Numbered from the stretch's first letter, positions 43,350 to 52,691 are shown. The stretch is 64,000 nt of DNA from DASSQJ01 sp963726295 (GCA_963726295.1 CAVSBW010000012.1:496001-560000), one strand, 5' to 3'. Program-made: numbers and translations. Notes: generated by a model from the sequence alone, not told the origin.

Positions 43350-44150
43350 TCAGTCGCGCCCGGCCGCCTGCTCGACGTCGGCCGCGTGGTCGGGGACGAG
43401 GGTGGACTGCTCGCGCGGCGGCCGCTCGTAGCCGCGGGTCGCGGGTCGCGGTGGGATCTCGATCCGCGGCCTCTCGATGGTCTGCCACGGGACCATTCCG
43501 AGCAGGTGGAAGATCATGTTGACCCGGCCACGGCGCTTGTCGTCGGACTCGACCTCGAACCAGGGAGCCTCGGGGATGTCGGTGTGGACGAACATCGTGT
43601 CCTTGGCCCGCGAGTAGTCCTCCCACTTGGTGATCGACACGACGTCGTTGGGGCTCAGCTTCCAGTGCCGCATCGGGTCCTCGGCCCGAGACCGGAACCG
43701 CTTCTCCTGCTCGGTGTCGGAGACGCTGAACCAGTACTTGAGCAGGATGATGCCGTCCTCCACGAGCATCCGCTCGAAGATCGGCGCCTGGTGCAGGAAG
43801 CGGTGGTACTCCGTGTTCGTGCAGTAGCCCATGACGTGCTCGACGCCGGCGCGGTTGTACCAGGAGCGGTCCATGAGCACGATCTCGCCGGCGGCCGGCA
43901 GGTGCGCCACGTAGCGCTGGAAGTACCACTGCGTCCGCTCGCGCTCCGTGGGCGAGGGCAGCGCCACGATCCTGGCGATCCGGGGGTTGAGGTACTCGGT
44001 GACCCGCTTGATCGTCGACCCCTTCCCGGCGGCGTCACGGCCCTCGAAGATCACCACGATCCGGGCCCCGCTGTCGCGGACCCACGCCTGCATCTCGACC
44101 AGCTGCCCCTGGAGGCGCCTCAGCTCGGTCTCGTACAGGCTCTTCGGCAT
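43350..44150 (-). CDS. ppk2: Polyphosphate kinase 2
   Basis: PPK2 uses polyphosphate to phosphorylate nucleotides, or the reverse. The 266-residue single-domain enzyme has Walker A in FEGRDAAGKGSTIKR (G37-T46), Walker B/lid DRSWYNRAGVEHVMGYC and the lysine-rich lid FRSRAEDPMRHWKLSPND. Length and a single catalytic domain fit class I or III enzymes; nucleotide preference cannot be assigned. A 454-bp noncoding stretch separates it from thrS. Confidence 0.95.
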   Translation of the reverse strand: MPKSLYETELRRLQGQLVEMQAWVRDSGARIVVIFEGRDAAGKGSTIKRVTEYLNPRIARIVALPSPTERERTQWYFQRYVAHLPAAGEIVLMDRSWYNRAGVEHVMGYCTNTEYHRFLHQAPIFERMLVEDGIILLKYWFSVSDTEQEKRFRSRAEDPMRHWKLSPNDVVSITKWEDYSRAKDTMFVHTDIPEAPWFEVESDDKRRGRVNMIFHLLGMVPWQTIERPRIEIPPRPATRGYERPPREQSTLVPDHAADVEQAAGRD

Positions 44151-44604
44151 CCGTGCGCCCACCGGTCCTCCGTCCTCCGCGTGAACAGGCCTGGCCCGAG
44201 GATGACACGTCGCGGACGCTTTCGCGCTGTGGTGACGGCCACAAAGGGTGAGGCCCCCGGGAAGTATGAGTTCCCGGGGGCCTCTCGTGACTCGGCGTGA
44301 TGCTCCGCGTCTCACGGGCTGACATCCGACCACAGCCGACCCGCATCACCGGGTCGCTCCGCAGCGGCGAACCGTGCGGGCAGATGGTCGGGTTCTTCCC
44401 GATCCCTTCACCACCGAGGCGGTGAAGTAGGACATTTCTAGTCCGGGCGGGGGTGGCGCGCAAGAGGTTTCCGGAACCGATTTTCCGGTCCCCTCCGACG
44501 GACCGGCGTGTCGTCGGCGTGTCGTGTGACGTCCGTGACGGGCGCTCGCCAGGTGGCCGCAGCGTCCCATCATCCGGACCGCGCCCTCGGTACGGACCCG
44601 CTCC
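44151..44604. other. 454-bp intergenic region between ppk2 and thrS
   Basis: I see no convincing gene here. The stretch has lower GC than its surroundings in places (44433-44445 and 44478-44486). It holds several short hairpins: the 14-bp stem listed separately, CGACCCG/CGGGTCG at about 44337-44356, and CTTCACC/GGTGAAG near 44405-44425. No tRNA or known riboswitch was recognised. Confidence 0.5.
44250..44284 (-). terminator. Strong hairpin, probable thrS terminator
   Basis: A perfect 14-bp stem (44250-44263 with 44271-44284) closes a 7-nt loop. On the minus strand it is followed by a short T-run in ACCCTTTGTGG. It lies downstream of thrS and about 100 nt before ppk2, which separates the two transcription units. 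Confidence 0.65.
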
Positions 44605-46590
44605 TCAGACCTGCCGGCGCTCCCTCACCGCGGCCAGCACCTCGGCCACGGCGTCCGCCACCGGCACGCCGTTCTTCTGCGAACCATCGCGGTAGCGGAA
44701 CGAGACCGCCCCCGCCGAGCGGTCGTCCTCACCAGCGATGAGCACGTAGGGCACCTTGGACTTGCTCGCGTTGCGGATCTTCTTGGGGAACCGGTCGTCG
44801 GACTCGTCGATCTCGAACCGGAGGCCCTCGGCCGACAGTCGCTCCCCCACCTCCCGCAGGTACGGGGCGAACTCGTCCGCGACCGGCACGCCGAGCACCT
44901 GGACCGGTGAGAGCCAGGGCGGGAAGGCGCCTGCGTAGTGCTCCACGAGGACGCCGATGAACCGCTCGATCGACCCGAACTTCGCCGAGTGGATCATCAC
45001 CGGCTCCCGGCGCGAGCCGTCGGAGGCCTGGTACTCCAGCCCGAACCGGTGCGGCTGGTTGAAGTCGTACTGGATCGTCGACATCTGCCAGGTGCGCCCG
45101 ATGGCGTCTTTCGCCTGCACGGATATCTTGGGCCCGTAGAACGCAGCCCCGCCCGGGTCGTCGACGAGGTCGACACCGAACTTCTCGGCTGCGGCCCGAA
45201 GCACCTCGGTGGCGTCGGCCCACTGCTCGTCGGACCCGATGAACTTGTCCTTCTTGTCGCCCTCGTCCTCCTTGGTCGACAGCTCGAAGTAGTAGTCGTC
45301 GAGCCCGAAGTCCTCGAGCAGCCCCACGACGAACCGCAGCAGGTGCTCGATCTCGGCCGGCGCCTGTTCGGGCGTCACGTACGAGTGCGAGTCGTCCTGG
45401 GTCATCGCCCGCACCCGGGTCAGGCCGTGAACGACGCCCGACTTCTCGAACCGGTAGACCGAGCCGAACTCGAACAGGCGCAGCGGCAGCTCGCGGTAGG
45501 ACCGCCCGCGCGAGCGGAAGATGAGGTTGTGCATGGGGCAGTTCATCGCCTTGAGGCGGTACTCCGAGTGCTCGAGCTCCATCGGCGGGAACATCGTGTC
45601 GGCGTAGTACGGCAGGTGCCCGGAGGTGTGGAAGAGGCCCTCCTTGGAGATGTGCGGCGTGCCGACGTAGGAGAAGCCCTCCTCGATGTGCCGGCGCCGC
45701 ACGTAGTCCTCCATCTCGCGCTTGATGACCCCACCCTTGGGGTGGAACACGACCATCCCCGACCCGAGCTCCTCGGGGAAGGAGTAGAGGTCCAGCTCGG
45801 TGCCGAGCTTGCGGTGGTCTCGCTTCTCGGCCTCGGCAAGCCGCTCGAGGTAGGCCTTCAGCTCGTCCTTGTTCGGCCACGCGGTGCCGTACACCCGCTG
45901 GAGCTGCGGGTTCTTCTCCGACCCGCGCCAGTAGGCCGCGGCGCTGCGCATCAGCTTGAAGGCGTTGCCGAGGACCTTCGTCGACGGCACGTGCGGGCCG
46001 CGGCAGAGGTCCCCCCAGGCCACCGAGCCATCGCGGCGCACGTTGTCGTAGATGGTCAGCTGTCCGCTGCCGACCTCCACGGACGCACCTTCGGCGGCGT
46101 CCTCGGCGGTGCCGCCCTTGAGGCCGATGAGCTCGATCTTGTAGGGCTCCTCGGCGAGCTCGGCGGCGGCCTCGTCGTCGGACACCTCGCGGCGCCGGAA
46201 CGTCTGCCCCTCGTTGACGATGCGCTGCATCACCTTCTCGAGGGCCTTGAGGTCCTCAGGGGTGAACGGGTCGTCGATGTCGAAGTCGTAGTAGAAGCCG
46301 TCGCGGATGGGCGGTCCGATGCCGAGGCGGGCGGACGGGTGCAGCTCCTGCACGGCCTGGGCGAGCACGTGGGCGGCGGAGTGCCGGAGCACGTCGAGGC
46401 CGTCCTGATCCGCGGCCGTGACCGGCTCGACGACGTCGCCGTCGGATGCCGCGCCGTTGAGGTCGCGCAGCTCGCCGCCGACCCGGGCCACCAGCACTGC
46501 CCGGTCGCCGTCGAACAGGTCGCCGTACGTCGTGCCCTCTGCCACCGATCGCTCGCTCCCGGCGACGAGGACGGTGATCTGGGCAGACAT
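44605..46590 (-). CDS. thrS: Threonyl-tRNA synthetase
   Basis: ThrRS charges tRNA-Thr. The 661-residue protein has a short TGS domain (residues about 1-65), the editing domain with RHSAAHVLAQAVQELHP and the zinc/editing HxxxH set, and the class II catalytic core. Visible in the core are motif 2 around MNCPMHNLIFRSRGRSYRELPLR (with the zinc Cys) and FGSVYRFEKSGVVHGLTRVR. Motif 3 and the C-terminal anticodon domain (VQVLGVPVADEFAPYL) follow. ATG at 46590 has CAGGAG upstream. In M. tuberculosis thrS, HIT and pgsA are contiguous; here they are separated. Confidence 0.97.
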   Translation of the reverse strand: MSAQITVLVAGSERSVAEGTTYGDLFDGDRAVLVARVGGELRDLNGAASDGDVVEPVTAADQDGLDVLRHSAAHVLAQAVQELHPSARLGIGPPIRDGFYYDFDIDDPFTPEDLKALEKVMQRIVNEGQTFRRREVSDDEAAAELAEEPYKIELIGLKGGTAEDAAEGASVEVGSGQLTIYDNVRRDGSVAWGDLCRGPHVPSTKVLGNAFKLMRSAAAYWRGSEKNPQLQRVYGTAWPNKDELKAYLERLAEAEKRDHRKLGTELDLYSFPEELGSGMVVFHPKGGVIKREMEDYVRRRHIEEGFSYVGTPHISKEGLFHTSGHLPYYADTMFPPMELEHSEYRLKAMNCPMHNLIFRSRGRSYRELPLRLFEFGSVYRFEKSGVVHGLTRVRAMTQDDSHSYVTPEQAPAEIEHLLRFVVGLLEDFGLDDYYFELSTKEDEGDKKDKFIGSDEQWADATEVLRAAAEKFGVDLVDDPGGAAFYGPKISVQAKDAIGRTWQMSTIQYDFNQPHRFGLEYQASDGSRREPVMIHSAKFGSIERFIGVLVEHYAGAFPPWLSPVQVLGVPVADEFAPYLREVGERLSAEGLRFEIDESDDRFPKKIRNASKSKVPYVLIAGEDDRSAGAVSFRYRDGSQKNGVPVADAVAEVLAAVRERRQV

Positions 46591-46783
46591 GGGCGTGGCT
46601 CCTGGTGAGGGTGGTGGCGGGCGACCTCCGACCGCGATGCCCAGCGTATCCAGCAGCGTGACGTGGCCGCGAACGCGTTCCCGCCGGTGCCACGCCGTCC
46701 CTGTTGCGCGCTCAGTTTTCCGAGGTCCACACTTCCCCCCGGGGCGCGGCCACGGTGGCCGCGATCGGACCCGAGGAGACCCC

Positions 46784-47671
46784 ATGGGCGACAGTGCACC
46801 CGGCGACGTCCACGCCCACGACAAGCGGGAACGGATGGCCGTGGCAGAGACGGTCGAGGCCGAGTGGATGCACGCGTGGCAGGCCGGTGCCCCCTCCGCC
46901 GTCCGCACCGCCCTCGGGATGTCGCAGCACCGGGTCGGTGGCGGCGTCGCCCTCGTCATGGCCCACGACCCGACCGGCGGCTACTGGAACAAGGCGCTCG
47001 GCTTCGGCGTCGACGAGCCGTTCACCGGGTCGGTGGCCACCGAGGTCATCGAGTGCTACCGGTCCGGCGGCAGCCGGGTCGCGGTCCTGCAGGTCGCCCC
47101 GGCGGCGCTGCCCGAGGACTGGGACGACGTCTGCGGCCGGCTGGGGTTCGTCGCCGGGAGCAGCTGGGTCAAGCTGCTGCGCCCCACCGCTCTGGACCCG
47201 GCGCCCAGCAGGACCGACCTCCGGATCGCCCGAGTGGAACCGCGGGACGCCCCACGGTGGGCCGAGGTCTTCGCCGCCGGGTTCGAGATGCCGCAGCACC
47301 CGGACCTGCTCTCGATGTTCGCCTCCGCGCTCGCGACACCCGGCTCCGGCTTCACCGGGTGGGGCGCCTGGGACGGCGATGACCTGGTCGCGGCGGCGAA
47401 CCTCTACCTGCACGGTGACGCGGCGGCCTTCTGCGGTGCCGCGACCCTCCCCGAGGCGAGGGGTCGGGGCGCCCAGTCCGCCTTCTTCGAGCGACGGGTC
47501 GAGCAGGCCCAGCAGGCCGGGGGCGCGTGGTGCAGCGCGGAGACGTGGACCGAGGACCCCGGCCACGAGAACCCCGACCTGCACCACAACCCGTCGCTGC
47601 ACAACATGCGGCGCGCCGGCTTCGTCGACGTGTACTCCCGGACCAACTGGGTCTGGCGCGCGCCCTCCTGA
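46784..47671 (+). CDS. GNAT-like protein
   Basis: The 295-residue protein looks like a two-part GNAT. The N-terminal half resembles a noncatalytic acetyltransferase fold, with GYWNKALGFGVDEPF. The C-terminal half (about residues 150-290) is a more typical domain, with RIARVEPRDAPRWAEVFAAGF, GAATLPEARGRGAQSAFFERR (CoA loop ARGRGAQ) and NMRRAGFVDVYSRTNWVW. Substrate unknown. GAGGAG lies about 5 nt before the ATG at 46784. It is divergent from thrS. Confidence 0.82.
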   Translation: MGDSAPGDVHAHDKRERMAVAETVEAEWMHAWQAGAPSAVRTALGMSQHRVGGGVALVMAHDPTGGYWNKALGFGVDEPFTGSVATEVIECYRSGGSRVAVLQVAPAALPEDWDDVCGRLGFVAGSSWVKLLRPTALDPAPSRTDLRIARVEPRDAPRWAEVFAAGFEMPQHPDLLSMFASALATPGSGFTGWGAWDGDDLVAAANLYLHGDAAAFCGAATLPEARGRGAQSAFFERRVEQAQQAGGAWCSAETWTEDPGHENPDLHHNPSLHNMRRAGFVDVYSRTNWVWRAPS

Positions 47672-47688
47672 CACCGACGCCGACGGCC

Positions 47689-48699
47689 TCAGGCGGGCGG
47701 GTCGCGGAGGAAGCGACCGCTCGCCATCCAGTACCGGAGCCGCTCCACGGTCGTGCCGAGGTAGTCGACTGCCTGCGCGCGCCACTGGGCCGTCGTCGTC
47801 GCGAGCAGGCTGTTGGCGAGCAGCAGCTGGCGTGAGGCCAGCAGCGCCTCCAGGTGCTCCTCCCCCCGTGGTGGCTCGGCCACCTCGGTGTAGCCCGCTC
47901 GGAGGGCGTCCTCGACAGCGGGGTCGCAGGCCCGGACGTAGAAGGACGCGATGGCCAGGTCGAGCACCGGGGAGCCCACGCCGGCGTCGTCGAAGTCGAA
48001 GACCGACAGTCGCCCGTCGTGCCACTTGAGGTTTCCGCCGTGCAGGTCGGCGTGCAGCGGGACGGCGTCGCCGAGACCGGCGAGGTCGCCGAAGGCGGCC
48101 CGGGTGCGGGCGAAGGCCTCGTCGAGCACGCGGCGGCGGCGATCGTCGAGCAGCGGGGAGCCTTCGAGCAGGTTCTCGTCCCCGAACAACGGCTCGTCGA
48201 AGACCGGCAACCCGGCACCCTCCGGGAGCGTGACGGTGCGTGCGTGCTCGTGCAGAGTCGCCATGACCCGTCCGAGCGCGCGCGCCTGCTCGGGGTCGCA
48301 CTCCCCCACGTCCGGGCCCTCCAGCCAGGTGTTGACCACGCACAGGAGGTCGCGCCCCAGCCTGGGGCACGGCACCGCGACGACGGTCCGGCCGTCCGGC
48401 GCGGCCACCGCGTCCGGCACCTCCACGTCGGTGTCCCGTGCGATGGCGTGTACCCAGGCCTGCTGCGCGGCGACGTGTCCGGCATCGGACTTGCTGTTGG
48501 TGTTCACCCGCAGGGCCAGCCGCTCCCCGCCCTCCGTGTCGACCCGGAAGGTCGTGTTGTACCCGTGCAGCACCGGCTCGAGGCCGGCCACCGCCAGCCC
48601 GTAGGTCTCCGAGGCCGCCAGCGCGACCCCCCGGAGCACCTCGACCTGCGACGCCTCCTCGAGATCCTCGTACGGCGTCGCCGCGGTGTCGGTGTCCAC
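47689..48699 (-). CDS. Aminoglycoside phosphotransferase-family kinase
   Basis: The 336-residue protein has the APH/choline-kinase fold. Catalytic loop HADLHGGNLKWHDGRL matches HxDxxxxN, and the metal-binding Asp is in SVFDFDDAGVGSPVLDLA. An N-lobe with VLHGYNTTFRVDT and LRVNTNSKSDAG is consistent with ATP binding. This group covers antibiotic, homoserine and small-alcohol kinases, so resistance should not be assumed. The GTG at 48699 is the best of several possible starts but is not well supported by an RBS. Convergent with the preceding GNAT-like gene. Confidence 0.85.
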   Translation of the reverse strand: MDTDTAATPYEDLEEASQVEVLRGVALAASETYGLAVAGLEPVLHGYNTTFRVDTEGGERLALRVNTNSKSDAGHVAAQQAWVHAIARDTDVEVPDAVAAPDGRTVVAVPCPRLGRDLLCVVNTWLEGPDVGECDPEQARALGRVMATLHEHARTVTLPEGAGLPVFDEPLFGDENLLEGSPLLDDRRRRVLDEAFARTRAAFGDLAGLGDAVPLHADLHGGNLKWHDGRLSVFDFDDAGVGSPVLDLAIASFYVRACDPAVEDALRAGYTEVAEPPRGEEHLEALLASRQLLLANSLLATTTAQWRAQAVDYLGTTVERLRYWMASGRFLRDPPA

Positions 48700-48817
48700 G
48701 CGAACAGCCAAGCACGGGCCTGAGCCGGCCCGCCATCGAGTTCCCGTCCGAGATGCGCCTGCCGGGCCCGCACCGACCGGGGTTCGGACGTGCCCGGCGG
48801 CCGTGGCGGCCGCGCAC

Positions 48818-48823
48818 CATAAT
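48818..48823 (+). promoter_or_regulatory. Candidate -10 box, leaderless cNMP-protein transcript
   Basis: CATAAT lies exactly 6 nt before the GTG at 48830. It is one of the few AT-rich hexamers nearby and repeats the spacing seen at other leaderless candidates. Confidence 0.4.
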
Positions 48824-48829
48824 GGCGCC

Positions 48830-49312
48830 GTGGCCGATCTCCTCGCCCTCTGCGGCGACCTCCCGGTGCGGAACGTGGCACCCGACGAGGTCCTCCTCAC
48901 GGAGGGCACCGACCCCGGCGCCCTCTTCGTCCTCGAGTCGGGGTCGGTCACCGTCGAGCACGACGGCACCCCGTTCGCCAGGATCGACCACCCCGGCGCC
49001 GTCTTCGGCGAGCTGTCCTTCGTGCTCGAGAAGCCGGCCACCGCCACGGTCCGGGCCGCCGGCGAGGTCGTGGTGCGGGTCGTCGAGGACCCCGAGGCGT
49101 TCTTCACCGAGCGACCGGGCGCCGCCCTCGCCGTGCTGCGGATGACGGCCGCCCGGCTGGACGGCCTCACCCACTACCTCGTCGACGTCAAGCAGCAGTT
49201 CTCGGGGCTCACCGGGCACCTCGGCATGGTCGACCAGATCCTCGACACGCTGGTGCACCACCAGGCTCCGCGGGCGCGCACCGGTTCTGCCCGCGACCCC
49301 GAGGGGCACTGA
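48830..49312 (+). CDS. Cyclic nucleotide-binding-fold protein, stand-alone
   Basis: The 160-residue protein is a single cNMP-binding beta-roll (about residues 8-110) with ESGSVTVEHDGTPFARID and the phosphate-binding-cassette region GAVFGELSFVLEKPATATV. At the place of the Arg that normally contacts the cyclic phosphate (GEL...RxA) it has Ala (KPATATV). Ligand binding may therefore be weak or lost. The C-terminal 50 residues are helical with no DNA-binding domain. It is convergent with the MFS-cNMP-patatin gene, only 12 nt away, and may have a related role. Confidence 0.82.
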   Translation: MADLLALCGDLPVRNVAPDEVLLTEGTDPGALFVLESGSVTVEHDGTPFARIDHPGAVFGELSFVLEKPATATVRAAGEVVVRVVEDPEAFFTERPGAALAVLRMTAARLDGLTHYLVDVKQQFSGLTGHLGMVDQILDTLVHHQAPRARTGSARDPEGH

Positions 49313-49324
49313 GGAGCCCGGCGC

Positions 49325-52300
49325 TCACACGCTCATCGGCTCCACGACGTCCCGGTGTGACGGGGAGGCCAGCGTGCCCAGGTCGCCACCGGTGCGCTCG
49401 AGGAGGAGCCGGCCCGCCGCCCGCCCCGCCAGCACCATCTGGTCGAACTGGTGGAACTCCATGAGGCCGATGCCCATGGACGCCGGGCTCACCACCCAGG
49501 CTCCCCGCCGGCGCGCAGCCTCCACGGCGCCACCGCTGCCGATCATCATCGTGCGCATCAGCGTGTCGCCGAGGACGGGGACCCGCGGGCGGCCCTGGCG
49601 GCGCGACCCCGGGCCGGCCGTGCCGATCGAGACCGCGACCACCGGTCCCTCGTCGCGCTCGACGAGCAGGTCGGTGGGCACGGCGTCGAGCACGCTGCCG
49701 TCGACGAGGAGGCGCCCGTCGTCCATGGGCATCGGCGCCCACAGGACCGGGAGCCGGCACGAGGCCAGCGTCGCGTCGACGAGGCCGCCCCGCTCGTGCA
49801 CCTGCCGGGTCCGGCTCACGAGGTCGACACTGACCATCCGCAGCTGGCGCGGGAGCCCCTCGATGACCTCGCCGGCCCCGAGGCCCCGGTTCAGTCCCTG
49901 GACGACGCGACGCCCCTTGGACAGCGAGGTCACCGGCGCCCGCCAGTCGCTGAACGGCCGCTGCCGGACGAACTCCGCGTAGCAGACCTCCTCCAGCTCC
50001 GCTCCGTCGCGCCCCAGCGCATAGGCCGCTGCGACGACCGCCCCGAGGCTGGATCCCACGACCCGGTCGACGTGCAGGCCCGCCTCCTCGAGCTCCCGGA
50101 TCACCCCCACGTGCGCGAACGCGCGCGCGGCGCCCGAGCCGAGGGCGAGCCCGAGGGACCGGCCGGCCAGCCGGTCGGCGAGCGGTCTGAGGCCCACGGC
50201 GAGGTCGCCGTCGGCGAGGGTCAGCTGCCAGGCGTCGGTCGACGCCACCCAGGCGGAGCGCTCCCCGGGCGTCGGGGCGTCCCCGACGAGGACGACCTCG
50301 GGCCTTCGCGCGGGCCGGGTGCCGGGGAGAACCGCCGGGACGTCGGCGTCGGCGCGGGCAACGAACACCACGGTGTCGGCCTGCCGCACGCAGAAGTCGC
50401 GCCAGGCGGTGTCCTGCGGCCCCGACCCGTTGCCCTCCGGCCCGGTCGTCGCGACGAGGACGACCCGGTCGTGCTCCTGCTCTGCCCGGGCCAGGCCGTC
50501 GGGGTCGACGCGGCCCGGCGCCACGACGTCGAGGTGGGCGCCCATCCGGGCGACGAGCCGCTCGGCCACCTCGGCGACGGGGGCGCCGGGGTGCACCGCC
50601 ACGACCGAGACCACCGTGGGGTGCTCGGGCGGGGGCTCCGAAGCCGCTGGCGTCACGGTGCGCAGGCGGTCTGCGACCTGGCCGAGGACGTACCGCGAGG
50701 CGGTGGTGTCGGACGCGAGGACGGCCTCCACGGCATCCCGGGGCAGCTCGAGGACCGTCGCGTCGCGCCGGGCCCGGACCGTGGCGGACCGGGCCTCGCC
50801 CGTGAGCAGTGCGAGCTCCCCGAGCACCTCGCCCGGCCCGACCTCGCGCACCAGGAGGTCGCCGACGTGGACCTCGAGGCGGCCCCGCCGCACGACGTAG
50901 GCCGAGCCCGCCGGGTCCCCCTCCCGGACGAGCACCTCCCCCGCCGGAACCTCGACGAGACGCGACGCCTGTTCGAGACGCTGCCGCGCATCGGCCGGCA
51001 GGGCGGCGACCAGCGGGACCCCGGAGAGGTCGGTGGACCCGGCCGGGACGGGCTCGCGGACCGACCAGCCGGCCGGGGGGTCCGGTGTGTGCAGCACGGC
51101 CGGCCGGTCGTCCTCGTCGTCGGCCTCGTCGTCCGGGGCGGCGTGCAGCCGGCCGAGCGGGAGCGCCAGCACGGCGACGACGAGGAAGGCGACGATCGAG
51201 AGCACCCAGCCGTCGCGGAACGCGGCGACGGCGCTCTGCGGGGTCGGGTCGCCGATGACGACTACGAGGATGGCGATGCCGAGGACCCCGCCCAGCTGCC
51301 GCGCGGCCGAGTTGACGGCCGAGGCGGTGGCGTACCGCCCACCGGGCACCTGGGAGAGGGACGCGCTGCCGAGCAGCGGCAACGTCGCGCCGACACCGAT
51401 GCCGGAGAGCAGCTGGCCCGGCATCCACTCGCTCCAGAATGCGGGTTCGACACCGACGACCTGGTGGTACCAGAGGTAGGCCCCGGCCCACACCAGGGCG
51501 CCGGGGACGATGAACCACCGGTAGCCGAACCGGTCGGCGAGCGGGCCCAGCCGCGAGGCCACGACCGCCGCCACCAGGGCTGCCGGCATGACCGCCAGAC
51601 CGGCCTGGAGGACCTCGTAGCCCCACACGTACTGGAGCCAGAGGATGTTGGTGAGCAGGTAGGCGAAGAACCCGAAGCCGGCCACCACGGTGGCGGCCGA
51701 CCCGATCGTGAACGAGCGCACCCGCATGATCGCAGCGGGCACCAGCGGGGACCGGTGTCGCCGTGAGCTCATCCCGAAGACCGCGAAGAGCACCACGGCC
51801 CCGGCGAACGAGAGCAACACCCCGGTGCTCGTCCACCCCCAGTCCGGGCCCTGGATGATGCCGAGGTTGAGCAGCGCCAGCGAGGCCGCGAGAGTCGCGG
51901 CGCCCAGGAGGTCCGGCACCAGCCGGCGGCCGGGCGCCCGGCTCTCGACGAGCTGCCGGCGCGCGAGCCAGAGCGCGGCCACGCCGAACGGCAGGTTGAC
52001 GAGGAAGGCCCAGCGCCAGCTGCCGTACTCGGTGAGGGCCCCGCCGATGGGTGGCCCCAGACCGGCCGCGACGGCGGCGGAGGCCCCCCACAGGCCGATG
52101 GCGTGGGCGCGCCTCTCTCCGGGGAACGCGGCGATGACCAGCGCGAGCGACGCGGGCACCAGGGCCGCCGCTCCGAGGGCCTGGAGCACCCGGGCCGCTA
52201 TGAGCAGGTCGACCGACGGCGCCACGCCGCAGAGGACCGACGCGACCGTGAACACGAGGACGCCGCCCGTGAACGAGCGCCGCCGGCCGATGAGGTCGGT

Positions 52301-52585
52301 GAGGCGCCCGAAGACGACGAGGAACGCGGCGAAGACGATGTTGTACGCGTTCAGGACCCACGACAGCTCCCCGATCTGCACGGTGGGGAAGGACTCGCGG
52401 ATCGACGGGAAGGCGACGTTGACGACGGTCGCGTCGAGGAAGGCGAGGAAGGCGCCGAAGCAGGCGATGAGGAGTACCCGCCCCGCGGGCACCCGGGCCG
52501 ACGCCGGTGGCGAGGCGTCGTCGTCGCCCGGTCGGGAGTCCGGCTCGTCGGCCGTACCGTCCACCCCTGCAATGGAGTTCGCCAC
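49325..52585 (-). CDS. MFS transporter - cNMP domain - patatin phospholipase fusion
   Basis: This 1086-residue protein joins three modules. Residues about 30-500 form a 14-TM DHA2 (EmrB/QacA) MFS transporter, with LDATVVNVAFPSI and GRLTDLIGRRR. Residues about 525-625 form a cNMP-binding domain with an intact phosphate cassette (GELALLTGEARSATV). Residues about 810-1080 form a patatin/RssA-like domain with oxyanion loop GSGAARAF, nucleophile elbow GSSLG (about residue 842) and catalytic Asp in VDGSVLDAVP. M. tuberculosis Rv3239c has the same architecture. I chose GTG 52585, 7 nt after TAGGTT; GTG 52615 would add ten residues. A cAMP-gated lipase plus transporter is inferred. Confidence 0.88.
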   Translation of the reverse strand: MANSIAGVDGTADEPDSRPGDDDASPPASARVPAGRVLLIACFGAFLAFLDATVVNVAFPSIRESFPTVQIGELSWVLNAYNIVFAAFLVVFGRLTDLIGRRRSFTGGVLVFTVASVLCGVAPSVDLLIAARVLQALGAAALVPASLALVIAAFPGERRAHAIGLWGASAAVAAGLGPPIGGALTEYGSWRWAFLVNLPFGVAALWLARRQLVESRAPGRRLVPDLLGAATLAASLALLNLGIIQGPDWGWTSTGVLLSFAGAVVLFAVFGMSSRRHRSPLVPAAIMRVRSFTIGSAATVVAGFGFFAYLLTNILWLQYVWGYEVLQAGLAVMPAALVAAVVASRLGPLADRFGYRWFIVPGALVWAGAYLWYHQVVGVEPAFWSEWMPGQLLSGIGVGATLPLLGSASLSQVPGGRYATASAVNSAARQLGGVLGIAILVVVIGDPTPQSAVAAFRDGWVLSIVAFLVVAVLALPLGRLHAAPDDEADDEDDRPAVLHTPDPPAGWSVREPVPAGSTDLSGVPLVAALPADARQRLEQASRLVEVPAGEVLVREGDPAGSAYVVRRGRLEVHVGDLLVREVGPGEVLGELALLTGEARSATVRARRDATVLELPRDAVEAVLASDTTASRYVLGQVADRLRTVTPAASEPPPEHPTVVSVVAVHPGAPVAEVAERLVARMGAHLDVVAPGRVDPDGLARAEQEHDRVVLVATTGPEGNGSGPQDTAWRDFCVRQADTVVFVARADADVPAVLPGTRPARRPEVVLVGDAPTPGERSAWVASTDAWQLTLADGDLAVGLRPLADRLAGRSLGLALGSGAARAFAHVGVIRELEEAGLHVDRVVGSSLGAVVAAAYALGRDGAELEEVCYAEFVRQRPFSDWRAPVTSLSKGRRVVQGLNRGLGAGEVIEGLPRQLRMVSVDLVSRTRQVHERGGLVDATLASCRLPVLWAPMPMDDGRLLVDGSVLDAVPTDLLVERDEGPVVAVSIGTAGPGSRRQGRPRVPVLGDTLMRTMMIGSGGAVEAARRRGAWVVSPASMGIGLMEFHQFDQMVLAGRAAGRLLLERTGGDLGTLASPSHRDVVEPMSV

Positions 52586-52592
52586 GGCCGTG

Positions 52593-52598
52593 AACCTA
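52593..52598 (-). promoter_or_regulatory. Candidate -10 box for the MFS-cNMP-patatin gene
   Basis: TAGGTT on the minus strand lies 7 nt before the GTG at 52585. The spacing resembles the other leaderless candidates and supports that start over the upstream GTG. Confidence 0.3.
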
Positions 52599-52691
52599 CT
52601 ACATCGTTCATCCACCTACGGGTGCTCGGGCGAGATCGGCCGGTCTTCCCCCCCCGGGACGACGGATTCCGAAGGGAGGCCGTGGGTGGGT

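Noticed and set aside
44346..44573. Minus-strand frame of 75 codons between ppk2 and thrS
   Set aside because: It has no RBS, an odd His/Arg-rich composition and no recognisable motif.
47689..48699. Calling the APH-fold protein an antibiotic-resistance gene
   Set aside because: The fold covers many small-molecule kinases and nothing in the neighbourhood points to resistance.
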